Shown piece by piece: positions 13,044-20,766 of a stretch of 28,221 bases of DNA. The translations under genes and the position numbers were made by a program. The DNA is from DATCLS01 sp035265325 (GTDB lineage: Bacteria; Actinomycetota; Acidimicrobiia; Acidimicrobiales; VFJN01). Below the pieces are notes generated by a model. That model did not search any database, was not told where the DNA came from, and worked only from the letters and a program-made list of their open reading frames with translations. Each line of letters opens with the position of its first letter. Within the stretch, counting starts at the first letter, position 1. The stretch lies in contig DATFOS010000087.1 in NCBI GenBank assembly GCA_035265325.1, positions 1 through 28,221 of the forward strand, read 5' to 3'.

Positions 13044-14063
13044 CTACGCGTCGATGGACTCCTGGACCCAGCGTTGGAAGGCGGCCACGCCGCCTTCGTG
13101 CTTGGGGCTGAGCCAGCCGGCGTCGTAGGAGCCACTCTCGAGGTTGCGCTGAACGGACTCGCAGATGACGACGTCCTCGGCGGTGACCTGCGAGGACACG
13201 CTGATCACTGCGTCGCAGGCCTCGGTGTCGTCGGGCTGGCGGAAGGAGTACGAGTAGCGGAGCCGTGTGCGGTCCGGTGACACGGGGTCGTAGCGTTCGA
13301 CGTTCATGGCGTCGGGATAGAGGTTCAATGCCAGGTTCGGCCAGCGCCACAGCCAGCGGCCGGTGTTCACGGCGCCGTCGCGGGCCGGAGCCGAATGCCG
13401 GACCCACCGGTGGCGCTCGTCGACGTCGACGACGTAGCGCTTGGCGTCGATCTCCTTGTTGAGGCCCGGGTGCACGAGCGGGATGTGGTAGCCCTCGAGG
13501 TAGTTGTCGGCATAGGCCTTCCAGTTGCACGCCAGGTCGTGCTCGGCCTCGTGCGTCAGGACCAGCTCCTCGATCGGGTAGGGCTCGCACTCGTCGGCGA
13601 AGGTCCCCAGCGCCTCGAGCAGTGGCGGGGCTGCGCGCCCGAAACCGAGGTTGACGAACACGAGGCCACGCCAGTCCTCGACCGAGACACTCGTGAGCGA
13701 CACGTCGGCGGGGTCGAAGCCGTCGATCGTGCCGAAGTCGCGCGCCGAACGGAGGCGGCCGTCGAGGCCGTAGGCCCAGCCGTGATACCGGCACACCAGG
13801 CTGGCGACGTGGCCACACCCCTCGTGGACGAGCGGCCCGGCCCGGTGCCGGCACACGTTGTGGTGAGCGCGTAGCTCGCCCTCGTCGTCGACCAGCACCA
13901 CCAGGGGCCAGCCGGCGATGTCACACGCCAGGTAATCACCCGGGTCGGACAGTGCCTGCCGGTGGCCGACGAACAGCCACTCCTGCCCGAAGACGGCCCG
14001 GCGCTCCCGCTCCCAGACCGACCGATCGACGTACCACGACGCCGGCAACGTGAGCTGCGCCAC
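13044..14063 (-). CDS. Rieske non-haem iron oxygenase, large (alpha) subunit
   Basis: 339 residues. The N-terminal Rieske domain has Cys71-x-His73, seventeen residues, then Cys91-x-x-His94 (CRHRAGPLVHEGCGHVASLV and CRYHGW), binding a 2Fe-2S cluster. The catalytic domain carries DNYLEGYHIPLVH: Asp186 as electron bridge and His193 and His198 as iron ligands. The overall look is of choline monooxygenase/GbcA-like enzymes and similar N-demethylating or ring-hydroxylating oxygenases. It needs a reductase, and none is encoded in the window. The GTG at 14063 is chosen because it leads directly into LTLPASWYVDRSVWERER, the usual beginning; a GTG 11 codons earlier is possible. It lies 55 bases after the ABC transporter ATPase gene on the same strand, so it probably oxidises the imported solute. 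Confidence 0.88.
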   Translation of the reverse strand: MAQLTLPASWYVDRSVWERERRAVFGQEWLFVGHRQALSDPGDYLACDIAGWPLVVLVDDEGELRAHHNVCRHRAGPLVHEGCGHVASLVCRYHGWAYGLDGRLRSARDFGTIDGFDPADVSLTSVSVEDWRGLVFVNLGFGRAAPPLLEALGTFADECEPYPIEELVLTHEAEHDLACNWKAYADNYLEGYHIPLVHPGLNKEIDAKRYVVDVDERHRWVRHSAPARDGAVNTGRWLWRWPNLALNLYPDAMNVERYDPVSPDRTRLRYSYSFRQPDDTEACDAVISVSSQVTAEDVVICESVQRNLESGSYDAGWLSPKHEGGVAAFQRWVQESIDA

Positions 14064-14118
14064 ACGGCCACGGTAGCGGTCGGGTCGCTCCCCGACGCTG
14101 CCGCTCGCGGCGCCTGCC

Positions 14119-14862
14119 CTACAACCGACCGGCCTCGATGATCCGCTTGAGGAAGATCCGGGTGCGCTCGTTCTGGGGGTCACCGAAGATCTGGTCCGGC
14201 GGCCCCTCCTCGCAGATGACGCCCTCGTCGAGGAAGCACACCTTGGAGGAGACCTCGCGGGCGAAGCCCATCTCGTGCGTGGCCAGGAGCATGGTCATGC
14301 CCTCGGCCGCGAGCTCGCGCACGATGTTGAGCACCTCGGAGACCAGCTCCGGGTCGAGCGCCGAGGTGATCTCGTCCAGCAGCAGCAGCCGTGGCTGCAT
14401 CGCCAGGGCGCGCACGATGGCGACCCGCTGCTGTTGGCCGCCCGACAGCCGGTCGGGGTACTCGCTGGCCTTGGCGTCGAGGCCGATGCGTGACAGCAAC
14501 AGCAGGGCGCGGTCGTCGGCCTGCTTGCGAGGGAGCCCGAGCACCTTGCGAGGCGCGAGGGTGACGTTGTCGAGCACGGTCATGTGCGGGAACAGGTTGA
14601 AACTCTGGAATACGATGCCGACGTCCTGGCGCAGGCCGTCCAGGTCGACCCCGCGTCCCGACGCCTGCTCGCCGTCGATCCGTATGGCGCCCTCCTCGAT
14701 CTCCTCGAGAGCGTTGATGCAGCGCAGGAGCGTCGATTTGCCGCAGCCCGACGGGCCGATGAGGCACACGACGTCGTGCTCGTCGACCTGCAGGTCGACG
14801 CCCGTCAGCACATGGTTGGCACCGAAGCGCTTGTGCACGCCTTGGATCTCGAGGAAGGCCAT
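14119..14862 (-). CDS. polar amino acid-type ABC importer, ATPase subunit (GlnQ-like)
   Basis: 247 residues, the usual length for GlnQ/HisP-type ATPases. Walker A GPSGCGKST, Q-loop FQSFNLFPHMTV, signature LSGGQQQRVAI, Walker B LLLLDEITSALDP and the His switch ATHEMGF are all intact. It powers uptake of amino acids or related small zwitterions through the permease encoded just upstream. The ATG at 14862 lies three bases after the permease stop, in the order binding protein, permease, ATPase, and the Rieske oxygenase gene follows after 55 bases. Confidence 0.95.
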   Translation of the reverse strand: MAFLEIQGVHKRFGANHVLTGVDLQVDEHDVVCLIGPSGCGKSTLLRCINALEEIEEGAIRIDGEQASGRGVDLDGLRQDVGIVFQSFNLFPHMTVLDNVTLAPRKVLGLPRKQADDRALLLLSRIGLDAKASEYPDRLSGGQQQRVAIVRALAMQPRLLLLDEITSALDPELVSEVLNIVRELAAEGMTMLLATHEMGFAREVSSKVCFLDEGVICEEGPPDQIFGDPQNERTRIFLKRIIEAGRL

Positions 14863-14865
14863 CGC

Positions 14866-15990
14866 TCAACCACCCGCTCGCGCTCGGGCCTGGCGCGCCA
14901 CCAGCCAATCGGTGAAGCGCGCCAGCGGGATGGTGATCAGCACGAACGCCACGCCGGCGGCCAGGTTGGGTGACAGGTTGAACAGGCGGTTCGACGTCAG
15001 CCGGGCCCGGTTGAGGACCTCGAGCAAGCCGACGACGCTCAGCAGCGCGGTGTCCTTCTGCAGGCCGATGAAGTCGTTGAGCAGCGGCGGGATGATCCGG
15101 CGCACCGCCTGGGGCGTGACGACGTGGCGCATGGTCTGGCCGTACGAGAGGCCGAGCGAGCGGGCCGCCGCGGTCTGACTCCAGTGGATGCTCTCGAGGC
15201 CGGACCGGTAGACCTCGGCCACGTAGGCGCCATAGACGAGCACGAGCGAGGTCGTGCACAGCCAGAACAGCTTGGTGTCCCCCTCGAGCCCGTCGAACGG
15301 CGGGACCTCACCGGCCTGGAAGCCGAGCACGACGAGGTAGATCGTGATGATGGCGGGGAAGCCCCGGAACAGGTCGATGTAGGCGACGGCCAGGAACCGG
15401 ACGGGCCGTCCTGCCTTACCGGGGAAGATGCGCGCCAGCGCCAGGACCAGGCCCCAGATGAGCACCAGGATCTCGGCGACGATGAACACCCTGATGTTCA
15501 GCCAGAAGCCCTTCCAGAGGGTGGGCAGGAACTCGTCGATGGCGTCCCAGTTCAGGTACTGCTCTCGGACCGCACCGTCGTTGGCCGACAGGAAGAAGCC
15601 GAGGAATGCGAGCACCAGCGCGGTGACGCTGAGCCCGGCCACGTACCACTGCCAGTCCTTGGCCGCCGCCCCCGAGGCACGGGCGGCGACCCGGTCCTCG
15701 GGGGCGAGCCGGGCGGCCCGCACCGACCGCGCCACGGCCAGCGATCCACAGACGGCCAGCACCACGGTGACGGCCGCCGCGAGCGCGGTGAGGCCGACAG
15801 CCCATGCCGTGAGGGCGTCGCCCACCACCCCGAGCGAGTCGTAGAACTGGTCGAGGGCGACGGCGGTGAGCGCGGCGGCGACCAACCCGAACACGAGCGC
15901 GGTGATGGACAGCGCGAGGTACGTCTTGATCGGGTGGAAGCGCTGGATCGCAGGGATGTCTGGTTCGGCGATCCCGGCAGCGAGTGCCAT
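14866..15990 (-). CDS. amino acid ABC transporter permease with extended N-terminus
   Basis: 374 residues, against about 220-250 for ordinary HisM/GlnP permeases. The conserved part is roughly the last 230 residues: LWKGFWLNIRVFIVAEILVL, YIDLFRGFPAII, and the EAA loop that contacts the ATPase (GLSYGQTMRHVVTPQAVRRI, then IPPLLNDFIGLQKDTAL). Before it, about 140 extra residues hold three more hydrophobic segments (near 25-45, 62-87 and 115-135) with a hydrophilic stretch between, a form seen in some actinobacterial and proteobacterial amino acid permeases. It should form the channel as a homodimer, since only one permease gene is present. It starts six bases after the binding protein gene's stop. 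Confidence 0.92.
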   Translation of the reverse strand: MALAAGIAEPDIPAIQRFHPIKTYLALSITALVFGLVAAALTAVALDQFYDSLGVVGDALTAWAVGLTALAAAVTVVLAVCGSLAVARSVRAARLAPEDRVAARASGAAAKDWQWYVAGLSVTALVLAFLGFFLSANDGAVREQYLNWDAIDEFLPTLWKGFWLNIRVFIVAEILVLIWGLVLALARIFPGKAGRPVRFLAVAYIDLFRGFPAIITIYLVVLGFQAGEVPPFDGLEGDTKLFWLCTTSLVLVYGAYVAEVYRSGLESIHWSQTAAARSLGLSYGQTMRHVVTPQAVRRIIPPLLNDFIGLQKDTALLSVVGLLEVLNRARLTSNRLFNLSPNLAAGVAFVLITIPLARFTDWLVARQARARAGG

Positions 15991-15996
15991 AGTGCG

Positions 15997-16854
15997 CTAC
16001 GGCGTGAGGACCGGGATGGCCTCCGGGTCCCCACCGAGCCACTCCACGGCGAAATCGGACAACGATCCGTCCTCCTCCAGCTCGGCGAGGATGCCGTTGA
16101 TCGCGTCGGCGTTGGCGGAGCCCGCGGAGCCCTCCGGCAGGATGCCGCCGTACTCCTCGCCCGTCGTGAACTGCGCCACGACCTCCTGCTCGCCGCCCGA
16201 CTCGGCGGCCTGTGAGAGCACGATGGCGGTGTCCATCATGAACGCGTCGACCTGCCCCGCCTGGAGGGCGGCGAAGCCGGCCGCCAGATCCTGGAAGACC
16301 TGGGCCTCCTGCTCCGGCTGGAGGACGTCGGCGACGTAGTCAGCCCCGGTCGTGCCGCTCTGCACGCCCCACTGCAGCGCCTGGGCGTCCTCGACGGTGG
16401 CGACCTCGGTGCCCGTCTGCACGATCACACCCTGGTCCGACTCGAAGTAGGGATCGGTGAAGTCGACGACCTCCTCGCGCTCCTCGGTGATCGTCACCTG
16501 GGAGAGGGCCACGTCGAAGTCGCCAACCTGCCCGGCCACGAGCTGGTCGAAGCTGACGTTGACCACCTCGAGGTCGCCGAGCCCCAACCGCTCCTGCATG
16601 GCCTGCGCGATCTCGTACTCGTAGCCCCCGGTGATGGCGGACGGGTCGTCACCGTTCCAGAATCCGGGCGCGGGCAGGCTGGTGACCACCGTGAGGGTGT
16701 CGTCGGTCACCGGCGAGAAGTCCGTGTCACCCGCCTCCGGTGCGGTGGTTCCGGCCTCGCCCCCGTCCTCGTCATCGTCATCACCACCGCAAGCGGTGAG
16801 ACCGGCGACGAGCGCGCCAGTCAACAGGATGGCGCCGACCTTCCGTATAGCCAC
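15997..16854 (-). CDS. polar amino acid-type ABC transporter binding lipoprotein
   Basis: 285 residues, SBP_bac_3 (GlnH/HisJ-like). A GGGAGGT ribosome-binding site ends five bases before the GTG at 16854, which decides the start against an upstream GTG at 16872 that would include this site in the protein. The signal MAIRKVGAILLTGALVAG leads to the lipobox LTAC with Cys22, followed by an Asp/Glu-rich linker. Family marks are GGYEYEIAQAMQERLG, FDVALSQVTITEEREEVVDF, DPYFESDQGVIVQ and GVQSGTTGADYV. It would be tethered outside the membrane and pass a small charged or zwitterionic solute to the permease. It is the first gene of the transporter-Rieske run. Its strongly acidic composition resembles other secreted proteins here. 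Confidence 0.93.
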   Translation of the reverse strand: MAIRKVGAILLTGALVAGLTACGGDDDDEDGGEAGTTAPEAGDTDFSPVTDDTLTVVTSLPAPGFWNGDDPSAITGGYEYEIAQAMQERLGLGDLEVVNVSFDQLVAGQVGDFDVALSQVTITEEREEVVDFTDPYFESDQGVIVQTGTEVATVEDAQALQWGVQSGTTGADYVADVLQPEQEAQVFQDLAAGFAALQAGQVDAFMMDTAIVLSQAAESGGEQEVVAQFTTGEEYGGILPEGSAGSANADAINGILAELEEDGSLSDFAVEWLGGDPEAIPVLTP

Positions 16855-16932
16855 GGTGACCTCCCAGGTCACAGGGGGTGGTTGACGGCCGTGAGCATAG
16901 ACCTCTCGATCCGACCCCTGGGGGGATGGTGA

Positions 16933-17337
16933 CTACAGCGTCTCCTCCCTGACCGATGTCGATGGGATGTCCCCTATGCAGAACTCGTTGCCTTCGGGAT
17001 CCCGGAGGACGGCCCACTGGATACCGTTCCCTTCCCGCCAGCGGGGCTGGCCGGCGATGGGCAGGTCCACGAGGGAAGCACCGAGCCGCAGCAAGCGTTC
17101 GATCTCGTCCTGTGGTTCCCGGGCGGCGAGGTCGACGTGCATCCGGTTCTTGCCGGGCGTGGGGTCATCGACTCGAAGGAACAAGATGTGTCGAACGCCG
17201 TGATCGTCGGGCGCTCGGAGCCTCACGAAGTCGTCACGTTCGTCGACCACCGCGTAGCCGGTCACCTGAGACCAGAAGCGACCGAGCAGCCGCGGGTCGC
17301 CGGCGTCGAAGGTGACGTTGTGGATGAACGCTGACAT
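16933..17337 (-). CDS. VOC-family (glyoxalase-like) protein
   Basis: 134 residues, one vicinal-oxygen-chelate module pair of the small actinobacterial glyoxalase-like type. IHNVTFDAGDPRLLGRFWSQ opens it, KNRMHVDLAAREPQDEIERL contains the mid-domain His, and WAVLRDPEGNEFCIGD closes it. Such proteins range from metal-dependent lyases to resistance and binding proteins, and no reaction can be assigned. GGGAGGA lies six bases before the ATG at 17337. It is upstream of the ABC-Rieske genes on the same strand, 78 bases from the binding protein start, and could belong to the same unit. The sequence shares its layout with the VOC part of the fusion protein near 5.0 kb. Confidence 0.85.
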   Translation of the reverse strand: MSAFIHNVTFDAGDPRLLGRFWSQVTGYAVVDERDDFVRLRAPDDHGVRHILFLRVDDPTPGKNRMHVDLAAREPQDEIERLLRLGASLVDLPIAGQPRWREGNGIQWAVLRDPEGNEFCIGDIPSTSVREETL

Positions 17338-17409
17338 AGCGGATCCTCCCGGGCCCTACCGCTGGGACAGATACTGACCGGCCCGGAACCGTCCGGTCCG
17401 GTCGCCCCG

Positions 17410-17432
17410 GCTCCCGGCGGTGACCCGGGAGC
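17410..17432 (-). terminator. 8-bp hairpin next to the CBS gene stop codon
   Basis: GCTCCCGG (17410-17417) pairs perfectly with CCGGGAGC (17425-17432) over seven bases. On the minus strand it begins at the first base after the TGA of the CBS gene. There is no U-tract, so this would be a hairpin-only terminator or an mRNA 3'-end stabiliser. Confidence 0.5.
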
Positions 17433-17879
17433 TCAGGCCGTCGCCGGCACGCCAGGCTCGGGGTGGCCGAAGAGGACCTGCCCGGTGACCGGGCGGACCA
17501 GGTCGCCGAGGTCGCCGACCAGGTCGATCAGCAGGTCGTCGACCGTCACGACGCCGGCGGCACGGTCGCCGTCCACCACGACGATCCGGCGGACGGCGTG
17601 CTCCCGGAAGAGCGGGAGGGCGTCGCGCAGGTCGGCGTCGGCGGGCAGCGTGATCGGGTCGGTGGTCATCAGGCCGTCGACCCGGGCGTCGGCCTGGACC
17701 CGGCGGGCCAGGCCCCGCACGACGAGGTCACGGTCCGTCACGAGGCCCACGACGCGTTCGTGGTCGGTCACGACGAGGGCACCGACGGCCCGCTCGTCCA
17801 TGAGCCGTGCCGCCTCGGCCACGGTCCGGTCGGCCTCGATGGTCACCGGGACCTTGCGGAGGGTGTCGAACAGTCGCAT
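17433..17879 (-). CDS. CBS-domain pair protein
   Basis: 148 residues made almost entirely of two CBS motifs in tandem: residues about 8-62 (VTIEADRTVAEAARLMDERA, GALVVTDHERVVGLVTDRDL) and about 70-125 (PITLPADADLRDALPLFREH, AVRRIVVVDGDRAAGVVTVD). Such Bateman modules bind adenine nucleotides and usually regulate a partner, but standalone forms are common in actinobacteria and poorly understood. AAGGAG lies nine bases before the ATG. The truncated STAS frame upstream runs into the start of this gene, so the two share a transcript; a link to a stress-signalling cascade is plausible but unproven. Confidence 0.88.
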   Translation of the reverse strand: MRLFDTLRKVPVTIEADRTVAEAARLMDERAVGALVVTDHERVVGLVTDRDLVVRGLARRVQADARVDGLMTTDPITLPADADLRDALPLFREHAVRRIVVVDGDRAAGVVTVDDLLIDLVGDLGDLVRPVTGQVLFGHPEPGVPATA

Positions 17880-18076
17880 GGGTTCACGCTCCTTCGGATG
17901 GGATCACATCCACCCTGCGCCCCCGCGTCGGCCGGCGGCAGGGCCGGAAGTCCTCGGCGCCCCCGGTGCGCCGACGCGAGGTCCAGCTCGCCCGACGCTT
18001 CCACCGTCACGTCACGGCCGGCCGGGAACATGAGCCGCAGCTCGAGCCCGTCCGCCACCGAACCGGATCCGTCCAT
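17843..18076 (-). pseudogene. STAS-domain gene, N-terminal half only
   Basis: The frame starts at an ATG with a textbook GGGAGGGAG in front. The first 50 residues look like a STAS anti-sigma antagonist: ADGLELRLMFPAGRDVTVEA, then SGELDLASAHRGRRGLPALP. The normal continuation (a beta strand, DSSG phosphosite and two helices) is missing; instead the frame reads through unrelated sequence and ends 37 bases inside the CBS gene. No other frame supplies the rest. It is therefore a 3'-truncated remnant, still well equipped for translation. The complementary C-terminal half of a STAS gene lies at the other end of the window on the same strand. Confidence 0.45.
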
Positions 18077-18178
18077 CGCTCCCTCCCGTCGCTGGTCCTC
18101 CCACCAAAGCGGTCGAGATCGCCCCCCGGAAGGGCCGAAGGGCCCGAACGCGCCGCGCGCCGCCGCGGGTGGCCCCGG

Positions 18179-19150
18179 TCAGGGGGCGGCACGGCGGACG
18201 TCGTCGCCGATCCCGGCGTCGAGGAACCGCGTCATCGCCGCGATCCGTTCGCCGGCCAGGGTCAGAACCAGGACGTCGTGGGCACGCGGGGCGTCGGCGC
18301 CCTCCAGGCTGCAGAGGAAGGCCGGCTGCCCGTTGGCCCGCGTCGGCTCGAGGTCGACCCGGCGCCCGTTCCGCCACGACACACTGGCGCGCAGGAACGC
18401 GGCGATCGCCTCACGGCCCTCGTACTCGTGGGGAGCCGGCGGCATCGTCAGCCAGGCGTCGTCCGTCAGCAGCGCGACGATGCCGTCGACGTCGCCGGCC
18501 GCGAAGGCCTCGGCGAACCGGCGGGCCACGCGGCGTTCCGCCGGCGACCCGGCCGGTGGCGCCGGTTGGGCATCCGCCGAGGCCGCCCCGCGCCGGCCGG
18601 CGGCCATCGCGGCCCGTGCCCGTTGCAACGCCGCCTTGACCGCGGTCGGGCTGGTGTCGAGCATGGCGGCGACGTCGTCGGTCGGGAAGGCGAGGACGTC
18701 GCGCAGCACGAGCACGGCCGCCTGCCGCCGCGGCAGGCGCTGCAACCCGGCGACGAAGGCCAGCTCGATCGTCTCCCGCCGGACGGCCGTGGCCTCCGGC
18801 AACAGCGCATCTGGGTAGGGCTGCAGCCAGGTCACCTCCCCACGACGGGTCGGCTCCGGCGGCTCGAACGGCGGCACGGGCTCGACGGGTCGCCGCCCGG
18901 CGTCCCGGATGACATTCAGGCACCGGTTCGTTGCGATCCGGTACAGCCAGGTGCGCAGCGAGCTGCGCCCCTCGAAGTCGGGCAGGCCCCGCCAGGCGGC
19001 GATGACGGTCTCCTGGAGCACCTCGTCGGCATCGGCGACGGAGCCCAGCATCCGGTAGCAGTGCAGGTGCAGCTCCCGCCGGTACGGGTCGGTGAGCCGC
19101 CGGAACGCCTGCTCGTCACCGGCACGGGCGCGCCCCAAGGTGTCGGTCAC
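18179..19150 (-). CDS. ECF-type RNA polymerase sigma factor with SnoaL-like C-terminal domain
   Basis: 323 residues, resembling the TIGR02960 (SigX5-like) sigma factors. Region 2 is at about 1-75 (ELHLHCYRMLGSVADADEVL, WLYRIATNRCLNVIRD), then a linker, and region 4 at about 120-180 (GLQRLPRRQAAVLVLRDVLA, MLDTSPTAVKAALQRAR). The last 120 residues are a SnoaL/NTF2-like domain (ARRFAEAFAAGDVDGIVALL and WLTMPPAPHEYEGR). In such sigma factors the tail is thought to control activity in place of a separate anti-sigma factor. The GTG at 19150 is chosen because AGGA lies seven bases upstream and the conserved region starts at once. It is divergent from a DinB-fold gene, 101 bases apart. No target promoter motif was recognised. 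Confidence 0.9.
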   Translation of the reverse strand: MTDTLGRARAGDEQAFRRLTDPYRRELHLHCYRMLGSVADADEVLQETVIAAWRGLPDFEGRSSLRTWLYRIATNRCLNVIRDAGRRPVEPVPPFEPPEPTRRGEVTWLQPYPDALLPEATAVRRETIELAFVAGLQRLPRRQAAVLVLRDVLAFPTDDVAAMLDTSPTAVKAALQRARAAMAAGRRGAASADAQPAPPAGSPAERRVARRFAEAFAAGDVDGIVALLTDDAWLTMPPAPHEYEGREAIAAFLRASVSWRNGRRVDLEPTRANGQPAFLCSLEGADAPRAHDVLVLTLAGERIAAMTRFLDAGIGDDVRRAAP

Positions 19151-19251
19151 GGCCCCATCCTGCCCAACGAGCCGCCGACCGACCGGCCGCGCCGGTCCGT
19201 TCGCGGCCCCGTCGGTGTCGGTACCCGGCGATGCCCACCGAGGAGCCCGCC

Positions 19252-19830
19252 ATGATCCCGACCCCGTCACTGGACCAGCTGTCCGAGGCCGCCGAGGAGG
19301 CGGACCGGCTCGTCGCCGCCGTCCGGCCCGGCGAGTGGGACGCCCCGACACCGTGCGCCGACTGGGACGTCCGGGCGCTCGTCGGTCACCTCACCGGCGG
19401 CAACCGCCACCTCGCCGCGGCCCTGCGTGGCGGGGCAGCCGGCGACGCCCGCATCGCCGACATCAGCGCCGAGGGTGACGACGGCGATGCCGCCGCCGCC
19501 CACCGGGCCAGCGTGGACGACCTGCTCGCCGCCTCCCGGGCCCCCGGCGCCCTGGAACGCACGGTATCGATCCCGTTCGGGACGGTCCCGGCCGCCCTGG
19601 CGTTGCACCTCCGGCTCACGGAGTTCCTCGTGCACGGCTGGGACGTGGCCCGGGCCACGGGCCGACCGGCACGGTTCCCCGAGCCCGTCGTCGAGCAGGA
19701 ACTCGCCTTCGGCCGGGCGGCCCTGGCGCAGCTGCCGCCCGAGCGCCGCCCGTTCGCCCCGCCGCAGCCGGTCCGCGACGATGCCCCGGCGATCGACCGG
19801 CTCGCCGCCCTCCTCGGCCGCCGACCATGA
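19252..19830 (+). CDS. TIGR03086-type mycothiol-dependent/DinB-fold protein
   Basis: 192 residues. The opening LDQLSEAAEEADRLVAAVRP, then the conserved PTPCADWDVRALVGHLTGGN with His46, and TEFLVHGWDVARATGR with the other metal-ligand His, are those of the maleylpyruvate isomerase-like/DinB family. Members bind a divalent metal and often use mycothiol as co-substrate, in line with an actinobacterial host; this subgroup has no defined reaction. GAGGAG ends six bases before the ATG at 19252, which decides the start over the in-frame ATG at 19231. It is divergent from the sigma factor gene and may be one of its targets, by position only. Confidence 0.88.
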   Translation: MIPTPSLDQLSEAAEEADRLVAAVRPGEWDAPTPCADWDVRALVGHLTGGNRHLAAALRGGAAGDARIADISAEGDDGDAAAAHRASVDDLLAASRAPGALERTVSIPFGTVPAALALHLRLTEFLVHGWDVARATGRPARFPEPVVEQELAFGRAALAQLPPERRPFAPPQPVRDDAPAIDRLAALLGRRP

Positions 19831-20068
19831 CGGGCGCGCCTCCCGGCCCGCTGCGGCCTACCCCTCCGCGGCCCGGCGCTCACCCGACGAGGAGGGCCGT
19901 CTCCGGGCGGGACGGCACCGAGGCGTCGGACCGGCGACGCCTCCCGTACCTGGTCGGCCCCTTCGGCTTGTCGACCGACAGCGCCGTCGGGTGCAACAAC
20001 GTCACCAGGCTGTCTCGGGCCTGGCGCCGACCTCACCCGCCTGACCGGCGACCGGGGGACGGTGACCG

Positions 20069-20659
20069 CTACCGGAAGACGGCGATCGGCGTGAGGACGA
20101 CGGCCGGCGAGGCCCCCGGGACGGGCGGGCGCTCGTCGGCCCGGACGAACCGGCGGACCTTCCCCACCATCGTCGCCTCACCCTCGAGGCCGTCGAGGGC
20201 CCGCAGCACCTTGCCGTGCCGTAGCTCGGCGGCGAAGCGGAACGTGCGGTTCGCCGCCAGCTCGGCCGTGACCCACGTCGAGCCGCCGAGCCGGGCGGGC
20301 GACGAGGCCGAGGTGAACGCCTGGACCAGTGCCCGGGCCGGCTCGTCGAGCCCCAGGCCGGAGCCGATGCCGCCCACCGCCGGGGCCAGGCGCCCGACGG
20401 CCTGCAGCACGCCGGCCACGCCCTCGGCGCCGGCCTGACGGACGGCCACCTCAGCCTCGACGACGTCGCCCCGCATCAGCTCGTCCCACCCCGCCTGGTC
20501 GACGCGGTCGAGGTAGGGAAGCTCGTCGCGGTCGCGTAGCACCTCGACCAGCCGCGCGAACCGTGACGCCGGCGTCGGCGCGGCGGGCCGCTCGGCGCCG
20601 AGCTGCGCCAGGAAGTCGTCGACGACGTCGGTGTCCAGGTAGCTGAAGCTGCGGAGCAT
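20069..20659 (-). CDS. hypothetical protein, DUF6414-like
   Basis: 196 residues, cytoplasmic, no membrane segments. The opening MLRSFSYLDTDVVDDFLAQL resembles the YLDxxxVxxxxAQL start of DUF6414 proteins, a bacterial family of unknown function. A central Gly/Ala region (VLQAVGRLAPAVGGIGSGLG) and a C-terminal sheet-like part (WVTAELAANRTFRFAAELRH, then KVRRFVRADERP) follow; the latter also fits that family. The ATG at 20659 is chosen by that conserved beginning; a GTG one codon earlier is possible. It lies 107 bases downstream of the haem peroxidase gene on the same strand, with only a small hairpin (20751-20764) between. The family call is by eye and tentative. Confidence 0.6.
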   Translation of the reverse strand: MLRSFSYLDTDVVDDFLAQLGAERPAAPTPASRFARLVEVLRDRDELPYLDRVDQAGWDELMRGDVVEAEVAVRQAGAEGVAGVLQAVGRLAPAVGGIGSGLGLDEPARALVQAFTSASSPARLGGSTWVTAELAANRTFRFAAELRHGKVLRALDGLEGEATMVGKVRRFVRADERPPVPGASPAVVLTPIAVFR

Positions 20660-20766
20660 GACCCCGTGAACTCTGGCACGCCCGAGCGCGGAATCCACCG
20701 GCCCTCGGCCCACTGCGCCCCCCGCCCCACCGGCGGAGGGACGCGTTGGGCGCGGTCAGCCGCGGG

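Noticed and set aside
19827..20438. Plus-strand frame overlapping the DinB-fold gene stop (ATGA)
   Set aside because: Despite the overlap the product is Arg/Pro-rich, lacks any recognisable fold and runs antisense into the DUF6414-like gene. The gap 19831-20068 shows nothing else.
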